DNA of 64,000 nt from Endomychus coccineus (GCA_958510875.1 OY294067.1:280011242-280075241), one strand, 5' to 3'; positions 45,010-58,261 are shown, numbered from the stretch's first letter. A program made the numbers and translations. The notes: generated from the letters alone by a model not told the origin.

Positions 45010-47615
45010 ACAAGTGTTATCGGAGTTTTTAGGTTGTTCGCCCTTTTTATACATAAGGCTGCAAAAAGTTTGGTGTCTTAACTGGCCAGACCCCTGTTTT
45101 TGCAACATATTTTATCGGAATGAAATGCAATTTTGAACGGGCATGAATTAGATTCATCTATTTGAATAATTATACTTATTTGAAATTACGGAGATTTAGA
45201 AAAGTGGCAATCACGGAATACACATTCGGAATTCATTCATATCTATTGAAATAATGAACTGTTCAAACTGAAATTACATGTAACATCCGTATTTATTGCC
45301 TGATCTAAATTAAATAATCTTTCAAAATTTAAGCTTCGTTACATTATTCTAAAAGATTCAAATCGATTCAGTGTATACGTTGGGAGTTTCGATTTAAATA
45401 ATTTGAACCACAGAAGATGACGACGAAAGTTGCCAAGATATTCATCCAAATTTCTAAATATTTATGGGGTGCTTGACTCTCTTCTGTTTATCACCGTCTG
45501 TGTATTATTATTGAGTTCTTCGTCTAAAGAAAATTGATTATCAGAGTTTTCATGAGTTATTAATCCATATTGTATGATCGCTTCGTTCATTTATATTCTC
45601 GTAATCATATGATTGAAACATCTGATTCATATCTATTTTACTGAGAGTAATTCTCAAATGTACATTACAGTATTGGCACAATAAAACATCATGGCATCGG
45701 TTGTCAATTTCGCAACAAGTAATGAAGTGTAGTGGTGTCGAATGAAGTTGTTACATTCAACAACGGGACTGGAAACTGAATGGAATTGTCGATGAAGTCG
45801 CTTTTTTTCATTAGAACATAAATAAGAGTGTATGAACTTTCGGCACGTGACCTGGTTGGTTATGTGCGGATACAAAATCCTGCCAATACGACTGGAGAGA
45901 CGACTTCCTCTGTAAGCAACTTAAAACTTCTTATTTCCATCAAAAATGATGGTTATCTAGTGTAACTTTACGGGCAATTTTACATATTGTTTTTCTTCCG
46001 CTCGCTTCTACAAAATATATTATATTTTATTGAGGCTCGATACGTATGCATGTCTTATATTATTTTGTTTTGTTTTCCATGTATAAGGGTTTGTTCGAGA
46101 AAGAAATAATGTACTGTGCGCATATGATGAGAATACTACTTTACCAGGACACGGGCTTAAGAATGAGCATTCAATAAATACCCCACCTCATATATTTACC
46201 TTTCATGTTTTATGTTACTTTGCCAGGTTGTCTCAGTTCTCAAGATTTTGAGACTTGGAAAGAATTCAATGCGAAGAGTCTTGAGGTTCTTGGAAATGTT
46301 TCGAATTATTGACTACTTATTTGAGGATGACGCTCGTCACCCTTGTTGGGATATCCATCTTGTTATCTGTAGCAATGAGGGATAAAGGATTGTTGAATTT
46401 TGTTCAAATCTCACTCCGAAGTAGTCTTCATGAATTGTATTCTCAATACTTGCATTGCAATCATGTACTACTTTTAAAGTTTCTTCACCAACATTATCAT
46501 TCACTTGGGAAGGCATTTTCAACGCACATTATTCAGTCATAATACATAATATACGTCTTTTAACAGATAAAATACTTTCCGATCAAACAATGACTACTAG
46601 GAACAGGTGGAACATAATTTTCCTCAAAAAAAGGTAAATCTCTGTTAAATTGTAATATTAATCACCTGTCACACTAAATACTGGCCATGCGTCATTAAGA
46701 CTAAAGTGTCTTGTATCAAGTTTCGTCTCCAATCTGAGCCTTTTGTTGATGACGTCACACTTACGTTTGTAGTAAAAGTTCAGGCCTTCTATCTAGACCT
46801 GGGTATTCGATTGGCTTGATCCAACTCAAAAGACTCGTTTTAGGAATGTCAATCCCAGACCATTGGTTCAATCCCGGCACGTTCGGGATAAACGCCAACA
46901 AATTCCGGGATCCTGGGACTTGTCCCAAAAAAATCAAAATGTTCAATTTTGGAGGTTTAGTCCCCATTAATTAATTTTGGAAGCAAAACATTAGAAAATT
47001 TAGAGATAAATGAAAATAGGGTAGGTGCATACTTAATATATAACAAGATTTATAAATTTTTAATAAAAAATATATCAGACGTCAATATTGAAATGACATG
47101 AATCGTATTTAAAAAAAAAACTGCCTAGGTATTTTAGAAAATTACGAGATTACGGCGATTTTCGGGATGACTTTTTAACGAGATTCCCACGATAGACATT
47201 CCTATATAGCGATTCGTGAAACTGTAGACTGAAATTTATGCTGATCGCCCCTTATAATACTATTTGAGATGTTTTTGACATCAATAATCCCTGCCGGATA
47301 CAATACCGGTGTTACAAGGAGATATCTCCAAAATGGTTTAGAATGACCCCCTCCGTATTTTGAGGTGCGGCGGGTAACTTTGGATTTTTAAATGAGATGA
47401 GTAATTTTTCAAGTGAAATTAGAATCTACGTAAAAAACTAGGTACGTGTGCAAACAAATTTTTGGTTACGAAATTATGATACATTAGATTATATAATACA
47501 AAAAAATATTAAAAAATAAATTTCTTAGTTACCGTCTGTCATGATATGCCTTATTTCGTCAAAATAGGTAAGAAAATAATGTATATTTTTGATGAGAGTT
47601 GAAGCGGGTGGTGGT
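45010..47615. other. No gene recognised
   Basis: Overlapping short frames near 45654, 46309-46637 and 46761 have no domain. A GC-richer patch at 46850-46930 has several CCCGG/CCGGG and GGGAC/GTCCC units of unknown nature. Confidence 0.4.
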
Positions 47616-47924
47616 GGGTGTAACTTCCTGGCGTCATAAAAAAATATGTTCTATACATCGCAAAATATTTATGCAGTTATGAGCCTTAGCATAATTTTTC
47701 CCCTTCAAATGTTTATTTTTTAAATCAAAATATTTCAAATTTTCTTAAAAATTTTAGGCAATTACATAAAATTGACCGGCCCTACCTTTCTGATGTTTTT
47801 GAATATTGGGTGCATAAGTTAACATACTTTATTATTTTAAACTGGTTGCCAAACACCACCGATGAAAAAACCGTTATGCTTGTTTTGTGAAAATTATTAA
47901 TTATCAAATTAAATCTATATTAGA

Positions 47925-48390
47925 TTTTATTTAATGATGATTCTTGACCCATGTATGAATTATATATAAGTTCTTGGGAAATAGGTCACAATACATATGT
48001 CTATAATAATTTCGTCTTTATTGTACATTTCGGTCTCCCGACCGTCATCAGAACACATTTGAAAACTAATTCACATCAACTAAAGTGCGGGATTTCTTAA
48101 ACTCATTCTATTAAGCACCTAGTGTCTTTATCTCATTAATTTCAATAAAAAATGTCTATGTAATATTAGAAAACCCCTACACAGTAATGTTTCTATAATT
48201 GACGACGTCGAAATTCCTTTGCGCCAAGCAGGTACATGTTAAACAGATTTGTTTAATGTTTTATGACTACGACAGAAAAGGTCTTTACTGGACCAATTTA
48301 TGAATTTATTGTATCAGCAATAAATTTGACTCAATGATTGTACATCATTTTTATGCGAGTTCCAGGATAGATCTTTTATAATAATTGGTT
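47925..48390 (+). mobile_element. Penelope family A 5' end fragment
   Basis: Contains the GGGAAATAGGTCACA end, the antisense hammerhead motif (48028-48051) and the leader shared with 12070-12300 and 17230-17690. No coding sequence remains. Confidence 0.65.
48028..48051 (-). ncRNA. Hammerhead motif, Penelope family A, third copy
   Basis: Minus strand: CTGATGA (48051-48045), stem II CGGTC-GGGA-GACC, then GAAA (48031-48028). Stem II keeps its GNRA-like loop with a different second base. After GAAA the sequence is TGTACAAT in place of CGTACGTA, so stem III and the cleavage triplet are altered. Confidence 0.55.
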
Positions 48391-48499
48391 TCTTTCAACA
48401 TTCTTATACATTATATGATGCTAGATCATAATTTCATAAGCCCAGAAGGTTACCACACCATTCAATTTTTACTTATGCAAATGACTATATATACTCGTC

Positions 48500-49735
48500 A
48501 AAGATCTCGAAATTACTACTGCTATACGCCAGATATTTACCGCAGAACATTCTAGATAAAGGGCCCCGACCGGAGTAAAAAGTATCATGTTTTCGTTGAT
48601 TGGAAAATAAAATTGATCAATCCTGATGTGAGTCAAATAGATATAAAATCGCATGTGAACGAAAATGTCCCATCAGGTTAAAAAAATGCACTTTATCACA
48701 TATGCACGGTCTATTCCGTTAAAATTACATCACCAAGTTCGTGATGTATGAGGTAAGAATGAGTTTATGCACGATATTTCGGAAAATATACGCCATTATA
48801 CATCCCTTTTAGTATTCACCCTAACCATAACTTATAATGATCGATGGATCATAGTTCTTGTACATTATTATTATTAAATAATGTGCATGCATGGAATATT
48901 GGAATGATGCAAATGTTCTTTATTTTTCCACAATTTTATATAAAGCGTCATATATCATGTAACGCGTTAAGGATAGTGACAGTGAATGAATATTTTATGC
49001 AAGTATCAACCTTGCCGAAATTTAATACACTCTCATCATGTCTATACTCCCATCTCTCTCGATATCATACGTTCAACGTCGAACGTCTGCTGCGTGTCGT
49101 TGCATCCGGAGGACTCAACTCCAGATATGCAGTCTGGCTTCCGGCTTATTTGCTACTTTACTATGGGAATCTCATATCTTATATCAAAAGAATCTTTCCT
49201 TCTACCTCCGGTAAAATTGATATATAACTTTAATGTAGTCGGCAAACAAAATCAACTTCCTTGAAACAACATTTTTACGTTTAGATGAGATATATTATTG
49301 GGAGATCCCGTTTTGAATTTGCTCATCACTTGTACATTCAAACCATATGTATAGCACCAACTTAGCTTTATAGACTTCCGTAGAGGAATCTGTATGATGC
49401 ATCCAATCAAACGTTCATGATATATGATATATTATTTCTTTCTCATCTGTACTGACATTGACTATTTTATGAATATGACTTTTATATAGTTCATCTATAA
49501 CATATAACTTTCAGAAACAAATTTCAACATCCTATTTATTTTGATATATGATATTCTTTAGATTTTGTTACCACTCATGTATTTCAGTTAGCTTGAAATA
49601 ATGATGATAATAATAATAATAGAAAACAAATATGTATTACATTACAATATATACATACATAAACTACATTAGATAGAGTGGAACTCGGTTATATTCTCAG
49701 CCTCAAATAATGTAGAAGAGGAAAATCCTTCTAGT
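48500..49735. other. No feature recognised
   Basis: A 127-codon open frame at 48844-49227 and an overlapping 92-codon frame show no known domain; chance frames are likely. A short (AAT)n run lies near 49605. Confidence 0.4.
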
Positions 49736-49739
49736 TTTT

Positions 49740-49970
49740 CCCACATAGCTTTTTTGACTCACAATTGATTTTGTAAATTTCGGATTTATTGAAGTCGGCA
49801 ACTTTATCAAAGGTGTTGCTTAAACGGTTTTTTAGCTTGTTCTTACATCTATTAACTGGCTGTATTGCAAATTTAGAAAACTAATTATGGAATTTATTAA
49901 TTACTAGGTCCTCAGTACTTTAATAGTATTTTTAGTGAATAAGGGTGATTATTTTTTATCTATAGTGCCT
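49740..49970 (-). mobile_element. Penelope family B fragment joined to its inverted end
   Basis: 49740-49905 on the minus strand carries the linker and DFNKSEIYKINCES nuclease start. From about 49906 the sequence is AGGTCCTCAGTAC then TAGTATTTTTAGTGAATAAG, the family B end in opposite orientation, lacking the hammerhead core itself. Confidence 0.6.
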
Positions 49971-50875
49971 TATACAATGTTTGATCAAATCATAATTTCT
50001 CAAATATCTCTGTTCGTGAAAGCCTCAAACTCAAGAAAAATTCAGCACACTAATTCGTTGATTTTCGGACAAATGTTGTAAAATAAAAGGGGTTGAAACA
50101 AACATTTCAATGTATAATCCCACAATATGTGATAATTGACATTCACTCCTTCAGATAAGATAGAAAAATCGATGTCAGTATATTTTAATTTCAACTGACT
50201 TCCGTATCTACAATTTTCCTTTTCCTTTTTATATGTATGTAATTCCGCATCAACTTATTATCTTCAGAAACTGAAGAAACTAACTGTCGTTATTCCTTTA
50301 TTCCCTAACTGAACCTGCACAGCTCAACAACGGCAGTGCATGGTCTTCTTCTCCGGCTATTTCGCTGATCATTAATAATGATTTGTAGAAGTTAGGTACG
50401 AAGCTCTGTTTTAAGTGTGAATAATTATCAAGAGCCAAATTTCAACAGCCCCAGGCATATGCATTTCAAAATTGAGTCAAATAGCCGAAGTTTATTGTTC
50501 GGTTAAAACTCATTCACATTATCAGATAAGTCTTAATTTGCAGCCACATTCTACATACTAACAATAATGTTTGGAATCTATGAGATAGATAGATTAGTTT
50601 ATACATTAGATCATTAAGAGGAAAAATTAGACATAATATACCTAAATTAGTTTTGTATAAACTGTACTCAACTTACTTGTATGCCCCCTCCCCTATGTGT
50701 AGGGAACAATTAAAAATATATAAGGCATGATTGCTTTGAGTAACGGGATCAAGAAAAGTAATAATTTAACATTAGATAACGTAAACATGAATTGCAACAA
50801 GAAGAATATAAAACTAATTCAGCTAGTGAGTAATCAACATTAATTGTTGTAAATAACCTGGTCTAAGTAAATATG
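49971..50875. other. No feature recognised
   Basis: AT-rich; nothing identified. Confidence 0.4.
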
Positions 50876-50879
50876 AAAG

Positions 50880-51245
50880 ATGTAAAAACGAGTGACATGA
50901 TGCATATTTCTGTCGTCATAAAAAACATGTTCTATACAAAGAAAACTATCGATAGGTGCAGTATTGAGCATGTTTCTCCCTTTAAATAATTTTTTTTTAA
51001 GTCAAATTTTTCGGCGTTCGTTGTTCTCGAAATTTGGGATGCAGATGCTAGCAGATTTTATTATTTCAAAGTGGTAAACATCGATTTTTCACTTATGTAC
51101 TATCCACAAAAAAACCATTACGCTTGTTTGAACATTTCTGGCGTATGAACATTCTGATATATTTTATGAGGCTAGATCATAATTTCATAAAGCCAGAAGG
51201 TTACCACACCATTCAATGTTTACTTATGCAAATGAGTATATATCT
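50880..51245 (+). repeat. Dispersed repeat copy 2, uninterrupted
   Basis: Matches the two halves of copy 1 (47620-47885 and 48395-48490) in continuous order, so it serves as the pre-insertion state. Confidence 0.7.
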
Positions 51246-51584
51246 GGAGAACATCCGGCGGAACCAACTTTTTTTTGTTTTAATACCCCGTAACGAAGCT
51301 CTAAAATCTTAAATAATTATTTAATGGGAAACACGTAGATTGATTGTAAATTTTAGATTTCGTTTATATTAGTATTTTGATTTGATAATTTCGAATAATT
51401 ATATTGTTGTATAGGAAGATAGATAGTACCGGGCATTGGCATTCGTAGTAGTAGTAGTTTAAGTGTCATATTTGCATACGGTTCCATTCATAAGTCGAGT
51501 ATATTTTGATTTCATTCGGAAACGTGCATATTTCGTGTCAACAAAAGATATCGGAACAGATGTAACCATAAAAACGGCAGGAAC

Positions 51585-52272
51585 TGGTGAACCATCATGA
51601 GCGCGAAATGAGCAAATAAGGGCTCGGTTGGAGCTAGTGTAGGTGACTTGACCAGCACCTCGATTGGTATAGAAGAACGCCTCGCAAGCGTTGAATTTAA
51701 TTATTGTCAGTGAGACAGTGCTAAAAGACAGCCAGAGCGATCATTCCAGAAACAACCAGCTATGTCGCCAAAAGAAAGTGTTCCGCCGGTTACCATTGAA
51801 GTATTATGTAATTTTGCTAATTGATGGATGAATAGCCGTTTTTAATAACACTTATATGAATATTTGTTGGCAAGGCTATAATAAGGGGAAATAGCCTGTT
51901 TGGACCGCGTTTTCAACAATTATTGTATCTGAGCCTCCTTGAGCTTTCCCCTGGTCGGATAAATCATTATTATACAGAGAAAGTGAAATATCAATGTATG
52001 TTCAAGCTATAAATAAATCATTGGGAAGTTCCGTGTTTATCTAAAATGACTTTCTGCAACAGCAATTAAGTAGTCAAGAAGTAACCAAGTATTAATTGCA
52101 ATTGAAGCTTGCAATTTTAATACTACTCAGTCTGCCCTATTGACCCCTGGTTACTTACTTCACTGAGACTACCCTGGGGCAAGGCTATTCGTAGACAGCA
52201 CAGTGATATGCTTTGTGGTAAGCAGAAGCCCTTAACGAGGAGTAAACCTTGACAAAAATCTGGCGCCCGAGA
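51585..52272 (+). mobile_element. LTR (about 0.68 kb) with primer-binding site, plus orientation
   Basis: Shares its first block (GAACTGGTG then ATCATGAGCGCGAA) and its last block (ACTACCCTGGGGCAAGGC, then GAGGAGTAAACC, then AAAAATC) with the minus-strand sequence at 43344-45000. TGGCGCCCGAGAAAGC follows at 52261, a tRNA-Lys3-like primer-binding site in its first ten bases. About 400 bp downstream shows no gag frame. It is a solo-type or truncated 5' end. Confidence 0.55.
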
Positions 52273-52299
52273 AAGCAGCATAAAAATCAATCGGATTCA

Positions 52300-53730
52300 G
52301 ACTTGAAGGAGTATTGAAGCCGTAGAAAGTAATTATCACCAAAAGTAGCGAGGTACGTCACACCTCAAAGAGCTCGAAATGACTTGTGATATACAGATTT
52401 TCATCTATACACTGGCTCTTGGACTAACATAACCATGCCTAGCCTTCTAAACAGTTGATAGTGTTTTACTCGTCTATCTTTCGAATCAATCGGTCTAACA
52501 CGCTCCAACTCATAAGTCTCTAGAATTAGGGGTTCGTAAAACTCGAGATTTATGTTAAATAATAGTGCCCTAGAAGAGTCCCTTACGTAGAGATTATCTC
52601 TGTAATCCTAAATTATTAAGGCGATTCTAGTCATTTGAAGTTTTACGAAGTCAAGAATATAAATAATCGAGCCAAAACAAATGATCTTGAATTTTTTAAC
52701 TCCAGTCCATAATGCCTAAGATGACCAAAATTGTAATGTTGGTGAAACATCGGGGTAGGTTTGTGCTTAGGTGATTACTTTACTTCACAAGTATTATCTC
52801 AATTACTATGGACCTTTCCAAATCAGATAAAATATTTAACATGGCCACCACCACTTTATTAAGAAAGTTCCATCCATCGTTCTCTAATTAAACTACAAGT
52901 AGAACAAAATTTTGATTGGTCGGGAAGATTGTCTGCCTGATTATCCATTTTTCATCAAACCAGATATGCATCTGTGCAATATGAAACTAGAAGAGATGAA
53001 TGAACATAATAATTAATAGTCTATCTAGTTACTGTTCGTCGACATGTCTGTGTAGATGTGACTTTGGTTTATTAATGTAACTCGTATAAATATGAACTTA
53101 GCACGCTTAGAGGAATATCTATTACACAAACAAGTAATAGACTACATAAATCACGGCAGAAACTTCAGCGGCGATATGAGTTATGTTTTATTAGAATATA
53201 ATTTACATATACGAAATAGACTGGATCGATAGCTCTACATATCATATTACATCTTCGTCAGAACGGTCGGAACATTACTCAATTATTCTTGTCGTGAATA
53301 ATATTCCAGTTAATGAAGCAGAGAAAATTGTCCATATTACCAATCGTCGCGATGGATTAGGATTTTGATGCAACTTGTCGAGTAGGTTCACATGGTGTCC
53401 AGGATGATGTGTAAGGAGTACGAAACCGAGACTTTTGTTTGACGCCGAGTTATTGGCCAAGAACCGTTCAAAGTTAGAAAAAGGTAAAAACAAATAGTAT
53501 TTTTGGGTTTTGGAAGCAAAACAATTTTTTTTCCTATTGTTATTTTCTCAAAAAAAATGTATACCCACTAAGTTACAGTCCTCTGAAGAAAATGATGGCA
53601 AAATGAAAACGCCAATTTTCTGAAAAACTACAATTTTGTTCTTGGAAGTTGTTGGTCATGTTAAAATGAAAAATTTTTCCAAAAATCAGAAGTTTCCGAG
53701 TTTTTTTCAAGAAAAAAACAGAAAAAAAGC
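52300..53730. other. No feature recognised
   Basis: No coding motif. The A/G-rich block just before 53730 leads into the LINE copy. Confidence 0.4.
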
Positions 53731-53734
53731 ACAT

Positions 53735-54375
53735 TTTGTTTGAAGGGGGAAAGGCTCTCATGGAATGATCGAGTGAGTTCCATTGCGGAAACCGCATCAC
53801 AAAAACTATTCCGTGCCAAGAGCTACTTTACATCCCAGCAGCTCCTCATAATCTACAAAGATACACATATTCGACCTGTCCTGGAGTACTGTTCACGTGC
53901 TTGGAGTTCGGCTTCCAAACACACGCTGAAGTTCTTGGATTCTATACAGAAGAGAGCTATTGGTTTTTGATTGATGATGTCACACTTCATTGACTTCTCT
54001 AGAACATCGAAGAAAGGTGGTCAATCTCTCCCTTTTCTATAGATATTTCCATGGTTGGTGTTCATTAAAAATCTCGTCTATTATTTCACCACTAGGCGGT
54101 CTAGACGAGCTCAGGCTAGTCACTCGTTCACTGTCAAGCTCGAAAGCTGCCGGACTTCTTCCTATCTGACTCAATTTTTCTACCGAACGGCGAAGTTGTG
54201 AAACTCTTTGCCTAGTGAGTTCTTTCCTTATACCTATAACCTCCAAAAAATCTTCAAGGAAACTTCGATGGCTATATCCTCTCCCAACATTCCACAGCTG
54301 GCTCACCATTCGAACATTATATATAGGTTTTCCTCTACTGTAGTCAACGTATAGAAGAAATAAAATAATAGTGGA
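53735..54375 (+). pseudogene. LINE 3' end, copy 2
   Basis: Reads RVSSIAETASQKLFRAKSYF, then QQLLIIYKDTHIRPVLEYCS, then KHTLKFLDSIQKRAIGF, followed by a stop and frame damage. This is the post-palm region of the same LINE family as copy 1, uninterrupted here, and the 3' end (CGAACATTATATATAGG, then TAGTCAACGTAT) is shared. 5'-truncated. Confidence 0.82.
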
Positions 54376-54379
54376 TTTC

Positions 54380-55205
54380 AAGAATCATTCGACCTAAATT
54401 TCAAGTCTCGTATCAGACGAACTCGATGAATAATATACAAGAATAAATTTCAAGGATGGTGGCAAATTTGTAAGTGTTCTTAATATGGAATCAAAAATAA
54501 TTTGGAAACGAAATTACAAACTTTCACTATGGACAAAATTTTTTGAGAGGAACAATTTTGTATCGTATGATGACGCGTTAAATCAATTGATCCAAAATTA
54601 TTTATCCATAGTTTATGATTCATATAGTCCAAAGTTAGCTTTTCTCGATGTTGTAGAAGATATGCTTTCTGACAAGTTTCTCATAGTGAAAATATTTCTA
54701 CAAAGTTTATAAGTTAGATAATCGATATGGACTTGCAAGGTAAGCTTGAAATATTAAACGTCTAGGAACTTAATCTCAATTTTGGTAATAGTTTCAATGT
54801 TACTATCTTATCAATTAGTCTTCTTCATTCAAACATAATTCCTAACTGGAAAACTATTAGGAAGCCTTACTATTCTAAGAGCTTAATAAATTTGACATTC
54901 AGCTTGAGATGGAATCTTCATTTACAACTAATAATAATATCCTGTCGATTAAAACATTGACATTTCCGAAGACATATTGCTTACGTAATTTGGAACTCCG
55001 AAAAGGTGTGAAGGAATATAAATGAACATGCAGCTGTATAACAATAATTTTTTTAGATTTCTAAATGACCGAAAAAATTTTCCAGGCTCTTCTTCCAGAA
55101 TGTCAGCAAAGTGGGTATGTATTAAGTTTCCATACTTTTGGATTGCTGACAAAAGAACGACATGGCCATACAATTTTTACTAAGCTGTTGAATACTATTA
55201 GATAG
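54380..55205. other. No feature recognised
   Basis: Short frames without a domain. Confidence 0.4.
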
Positions 55206-55208
55206 TCT

Positions 55209-55240
55209 TTGATGATGTCACATCGTTGACGAAACGTGTC
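55209..55240 (+). ncRNA. Isolated hammerhead-like motif
   Basis: TTGATGA, then stem II GTCA paired with TGAC (loop CATCGT), then GAAAC-GT-GTC, which gives a 2-bp stem III and the preferred GUC cleavage triplet. The first core base (C3) is T, which should abolish activity. No Penelope-like coding sequence is visible nearby. Confidence 0.4.
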
Positions 55241-55244
55241 ATAC

Positions 55245-57325
55245 AATTTTGTTTCGTAATATAGGGGAAATGCATCAATAAGTAGTTTTTCTTTGTAATC
55301 ACACTACTTGCGTTAGAATGTTATTTCACCAATTTTGAAAAACTCAACACAATTGAAGGCTTCATTACAATCTGAGATAGATAAATCTGATTTATTCTCC
55401 TTCTACAAAACATAGAAGATTATGATTGACAAAGTTGATTATTGCAAAAGAGGCAGGTACTATATATTTGTTCCGAAATCTATATTGCTTGCTATGCTAT
55501 ACAAAGCTAATTAATTTCTAAATAGTCAGTCATTGTATCAAGTACTGTTCTCTTCAACACACATCAAAATATTGGAAAAAGTTAGAAGGGGAAATATGAC
55601 ACATTCAAATTATTTTAACAATTTATGTTTGTCCAGCTCAGAATCATGAATTATAAATAAAATATCATTCAAGTGTCCAGTGTTGTCTATCTTTTGGCAG
55701 ATAATATTTTAGGCTGATAAACTTTCAGAATATTGTGGGTAATTGGTCAAACGCAGCGTCAAAAGATGTTATGAAACTATTAATTGAAACATCCTGTATA
55801 CATACGGAAAGTTTCCAAACGGTATTGATCTGTTTTGTAGAACATCAGCTACACTTCTCAATTCAATTTTATTCAGCTAAGAAATATTGTTATCATTTCT
55901 GGGGCATTCATTTCTATTCTAACGCAGCTAAAAGGATCACAGCAAAACTTTTTGAAGCCTTTATGAGTCTTGTTGTGTGTTTGCGGTTATATGTAGAAAT
56001 CCTTGTTTGAAAACTTCATTCCCTAAATTTAATGGAACACCTTCTCTCTGAACTACGCTTATAAATGTTTATCTCCACTTTATCTAAGATTTTCGGTTTC
56101 TATAGTCACTTATTTTTTCTTTTTCATTGGCTCTCTCTCCAGCGTTGAATTTTAAGAACATTTATTCTTCACTTTTGGAATAAAAAACAACACACAAAGC
56201 TTATATCGTAAACAGATACATATCAAATTCATATTCTTAATAGCTTCACTATATAATACTACTATATACATGATACCTGATCAGAAGAATACATAAAATT
56301 TTACTCTGTTAATGACATTGATGTTTTAGTTAACTGCAAAAAGTAAACACACCAAAAATTGAAAATTTGCAATTTTAAAGCATTATTCGATTGACCATTA
56401 ACGTCCATCAACAGTTTCGTTTGACTATGAATATTTTTTTTCCTTTTTCGCTGGCTCCCCCATTTATGGAATTTCATTTCGCGATTTATTGTCGTTTGAC
56501 CATCATTGCTCATACATATTATTAGATGTCCGAAAAAAAAATTATTATTAACTTCTGAAATACACGTTAAAACATTCAGGACGAGTGGTGGAAACGAATG
56601 ACCACATCCGAAATAGGATTCCCTTACCCATGTATAAAATGGCAAAATAATGTTTTGCAAATTTGAAATTGTACAAATAATTATACTCAAACTAATTGGA
56701 AAATAATCAGTATTGGCATATATGTTCCATAGACGTGGAATTTGTTCTCGACAAAATGGCTCACGTAGTTTTCCACAACAGGACTATGCAAGTGGGTATA
56801 CCCAGTTATATGTATTTCTGAAAGTGGGTATCCCCAAACAATAAAATTATTTAACGCTGGGACTGTCTGAGGATTACAGGTTACATGAAGATCTACACAT
56901 TTCCTATAATCTACATGGAAAAATTGAGAGACTTTGGCCGAACATAGATAACGCAGTAAGGAATCCTTTATGCTCAGAAATCATAGCTCTATTCATTTCT
57001 GGGGTCAATTCATATTTTGAAATTCTCACCCACGAGAAGGGGTTTCATCGTCCCAGGACTGGGTCAAAAATTCATTTTGGTCCATTCCGTAAGTCTTCCC
57101 AAAATTTCATAAGAATCGGTGGCGGTTTAAACAATTAGGAGGGGGTACCCCATTTTTACCGTCAAAAACTGGACTATGATATGAATAAAAGCATTCATAG
57201 TTATTCAGCAAATTTACACATCAAAGAATGTGAAATATATCTGGAATAAATCACATTCTGATGAATTCCAATCGACACTCACATCATTGTTAAGAGAGTC
57301 TCTTAGTCGAGGGTTATTTTTAATT
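55245..57325. other. No feature recognised
   Basis: Two open frames (55735-56010 plus, 56301-56690 minus) without known domains. A block at 56770-57170 with AGTGGGTATACCCAGT palindromic sequence and several G-runs looks like part of a repeat element of unknown type. Confidence 0.4.
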
Positions 57326-57327
57326 TC

Positions 57328-58069
57328 AGCGTATTCTACATTTGGTTCATGAAACGCGTTTATCTTACTCTGTTCGCATTATTGGCCACAGTTCCAAGAA
57401 GCGCGGGATACGCAGACTTGGGAATTTAAAGCAGGCGAACATAAATACAATGAACCAAAGTTTATTAGGAAGAGTATACGACCCCGCTTATGTCGTGGAA
57501 TTAGCTAAGATTGAAATTAATAGATCCCGTGATGCTCCCAAAACAACTATGTAGATGGTCTCGGAATATTAATATCGTCCGGTTCTCTTCTTTAAAACAT
57601 CAAAATTGTTACGGGTCTGTTATATACGAGGGGTGGAATTATTATGCTCGAAGATATAAAAATTACGTATTGCTGTTTACATTTCATCATCATATACGAC
57701 GAGATGTAGGTATTCATCTCACCCTTTTGAATGTAACCTAGATATGGAGACGGTTGAGAGAGAGTGTAATATAATGAATGATAAATGTTGTCACATTAAT
57801 GTCGTGAGACGGGATATGAGCAAGCTAACCAGCTCTAATGAGAGCTATATCTACCACCCATATAATCTAGATGTAAATCTTTCCGAATGTGCTGCCCCTT
57901 CACCCTGTGATGGAGTCGGAACTCCTGTGAAAACTATTGATACTGATAGAGATCTTATCGACTTATCTCAACCTAATGAGTTCGGACAAAGTTTTGGCGA
58001 CCTACATTCCACATATCTCTCAGCAATGAACAAGGAAGTAGATTAGCCAGAGTCAGATTCTAAACAGAC
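57328..58069 (+). pseudogene. Unrecognised, possibly secreted cysteine-rich protein, broken
   Basis: Just after a possible splice acceptor (TTTTTAATTTCAG) an ATG at 57349 opens a 26-residue frame that looks like a signal peptide: MKRVYLTLFALLA, then a small-residue stretch SAGYA. It stops at 57429. Farther on, the frame 57744-58046 is cysteine-rich at the start (ECNIMNDKCCH), contains YIYHPYNLDVNLSEC then PSPC, and ends acidic. Frames between are interrupted by stops. The CC then C-x5-C layout is faintly like growth-factor cystine knots, but I cannot assign a family. It could be a decayed gene, exons of a gene whose introns I cannot place, or chance. Confidence 0.22.
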
Positions 58070-58146
58070 CGAGGGAACGAGATAGGATTTCCTGTGAATA
58101 ATATAAGAATACCAGCCTGGGCCTACTACACCAATATGTACCATGG

Positions 58147-58243
58147 GCATTATTACATATGCGAATATGTCAAGTAATCTAATTTTTATTACAACGTAGT
58201 AACTACCTTCTCTCTTGGATTTATCAGATTTCATGTAAACTGT
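58147..58243 (+). repeat. 97-bp direct repeat, left copy
   Basis: Starts GCATTATTACATATGCGAAT and ends TCATGTAAACTGT. Differs from the right copy at two positions that I see. Confidence 0.92.
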
Positions 58244-58261
58244 CGGGGTCACCACCAACAG

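Larger units (their letters stand above)
47620..48490 (+). repeat. Dispersed repeat copy 1, interrupted by a Penelope family A fragment
   Basis: The left part (47620-47885) resembles 50880-51130. The right part (48395-48490) matches 51140-51245 closely (GCTAGATCATAATTTCATAA, then CCAGAAGGTTACCACACC). In copy 2 these parts are adjacent. The insert of about 0.5 kb between them is Penelope family A leader. Confidence 0.7.
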
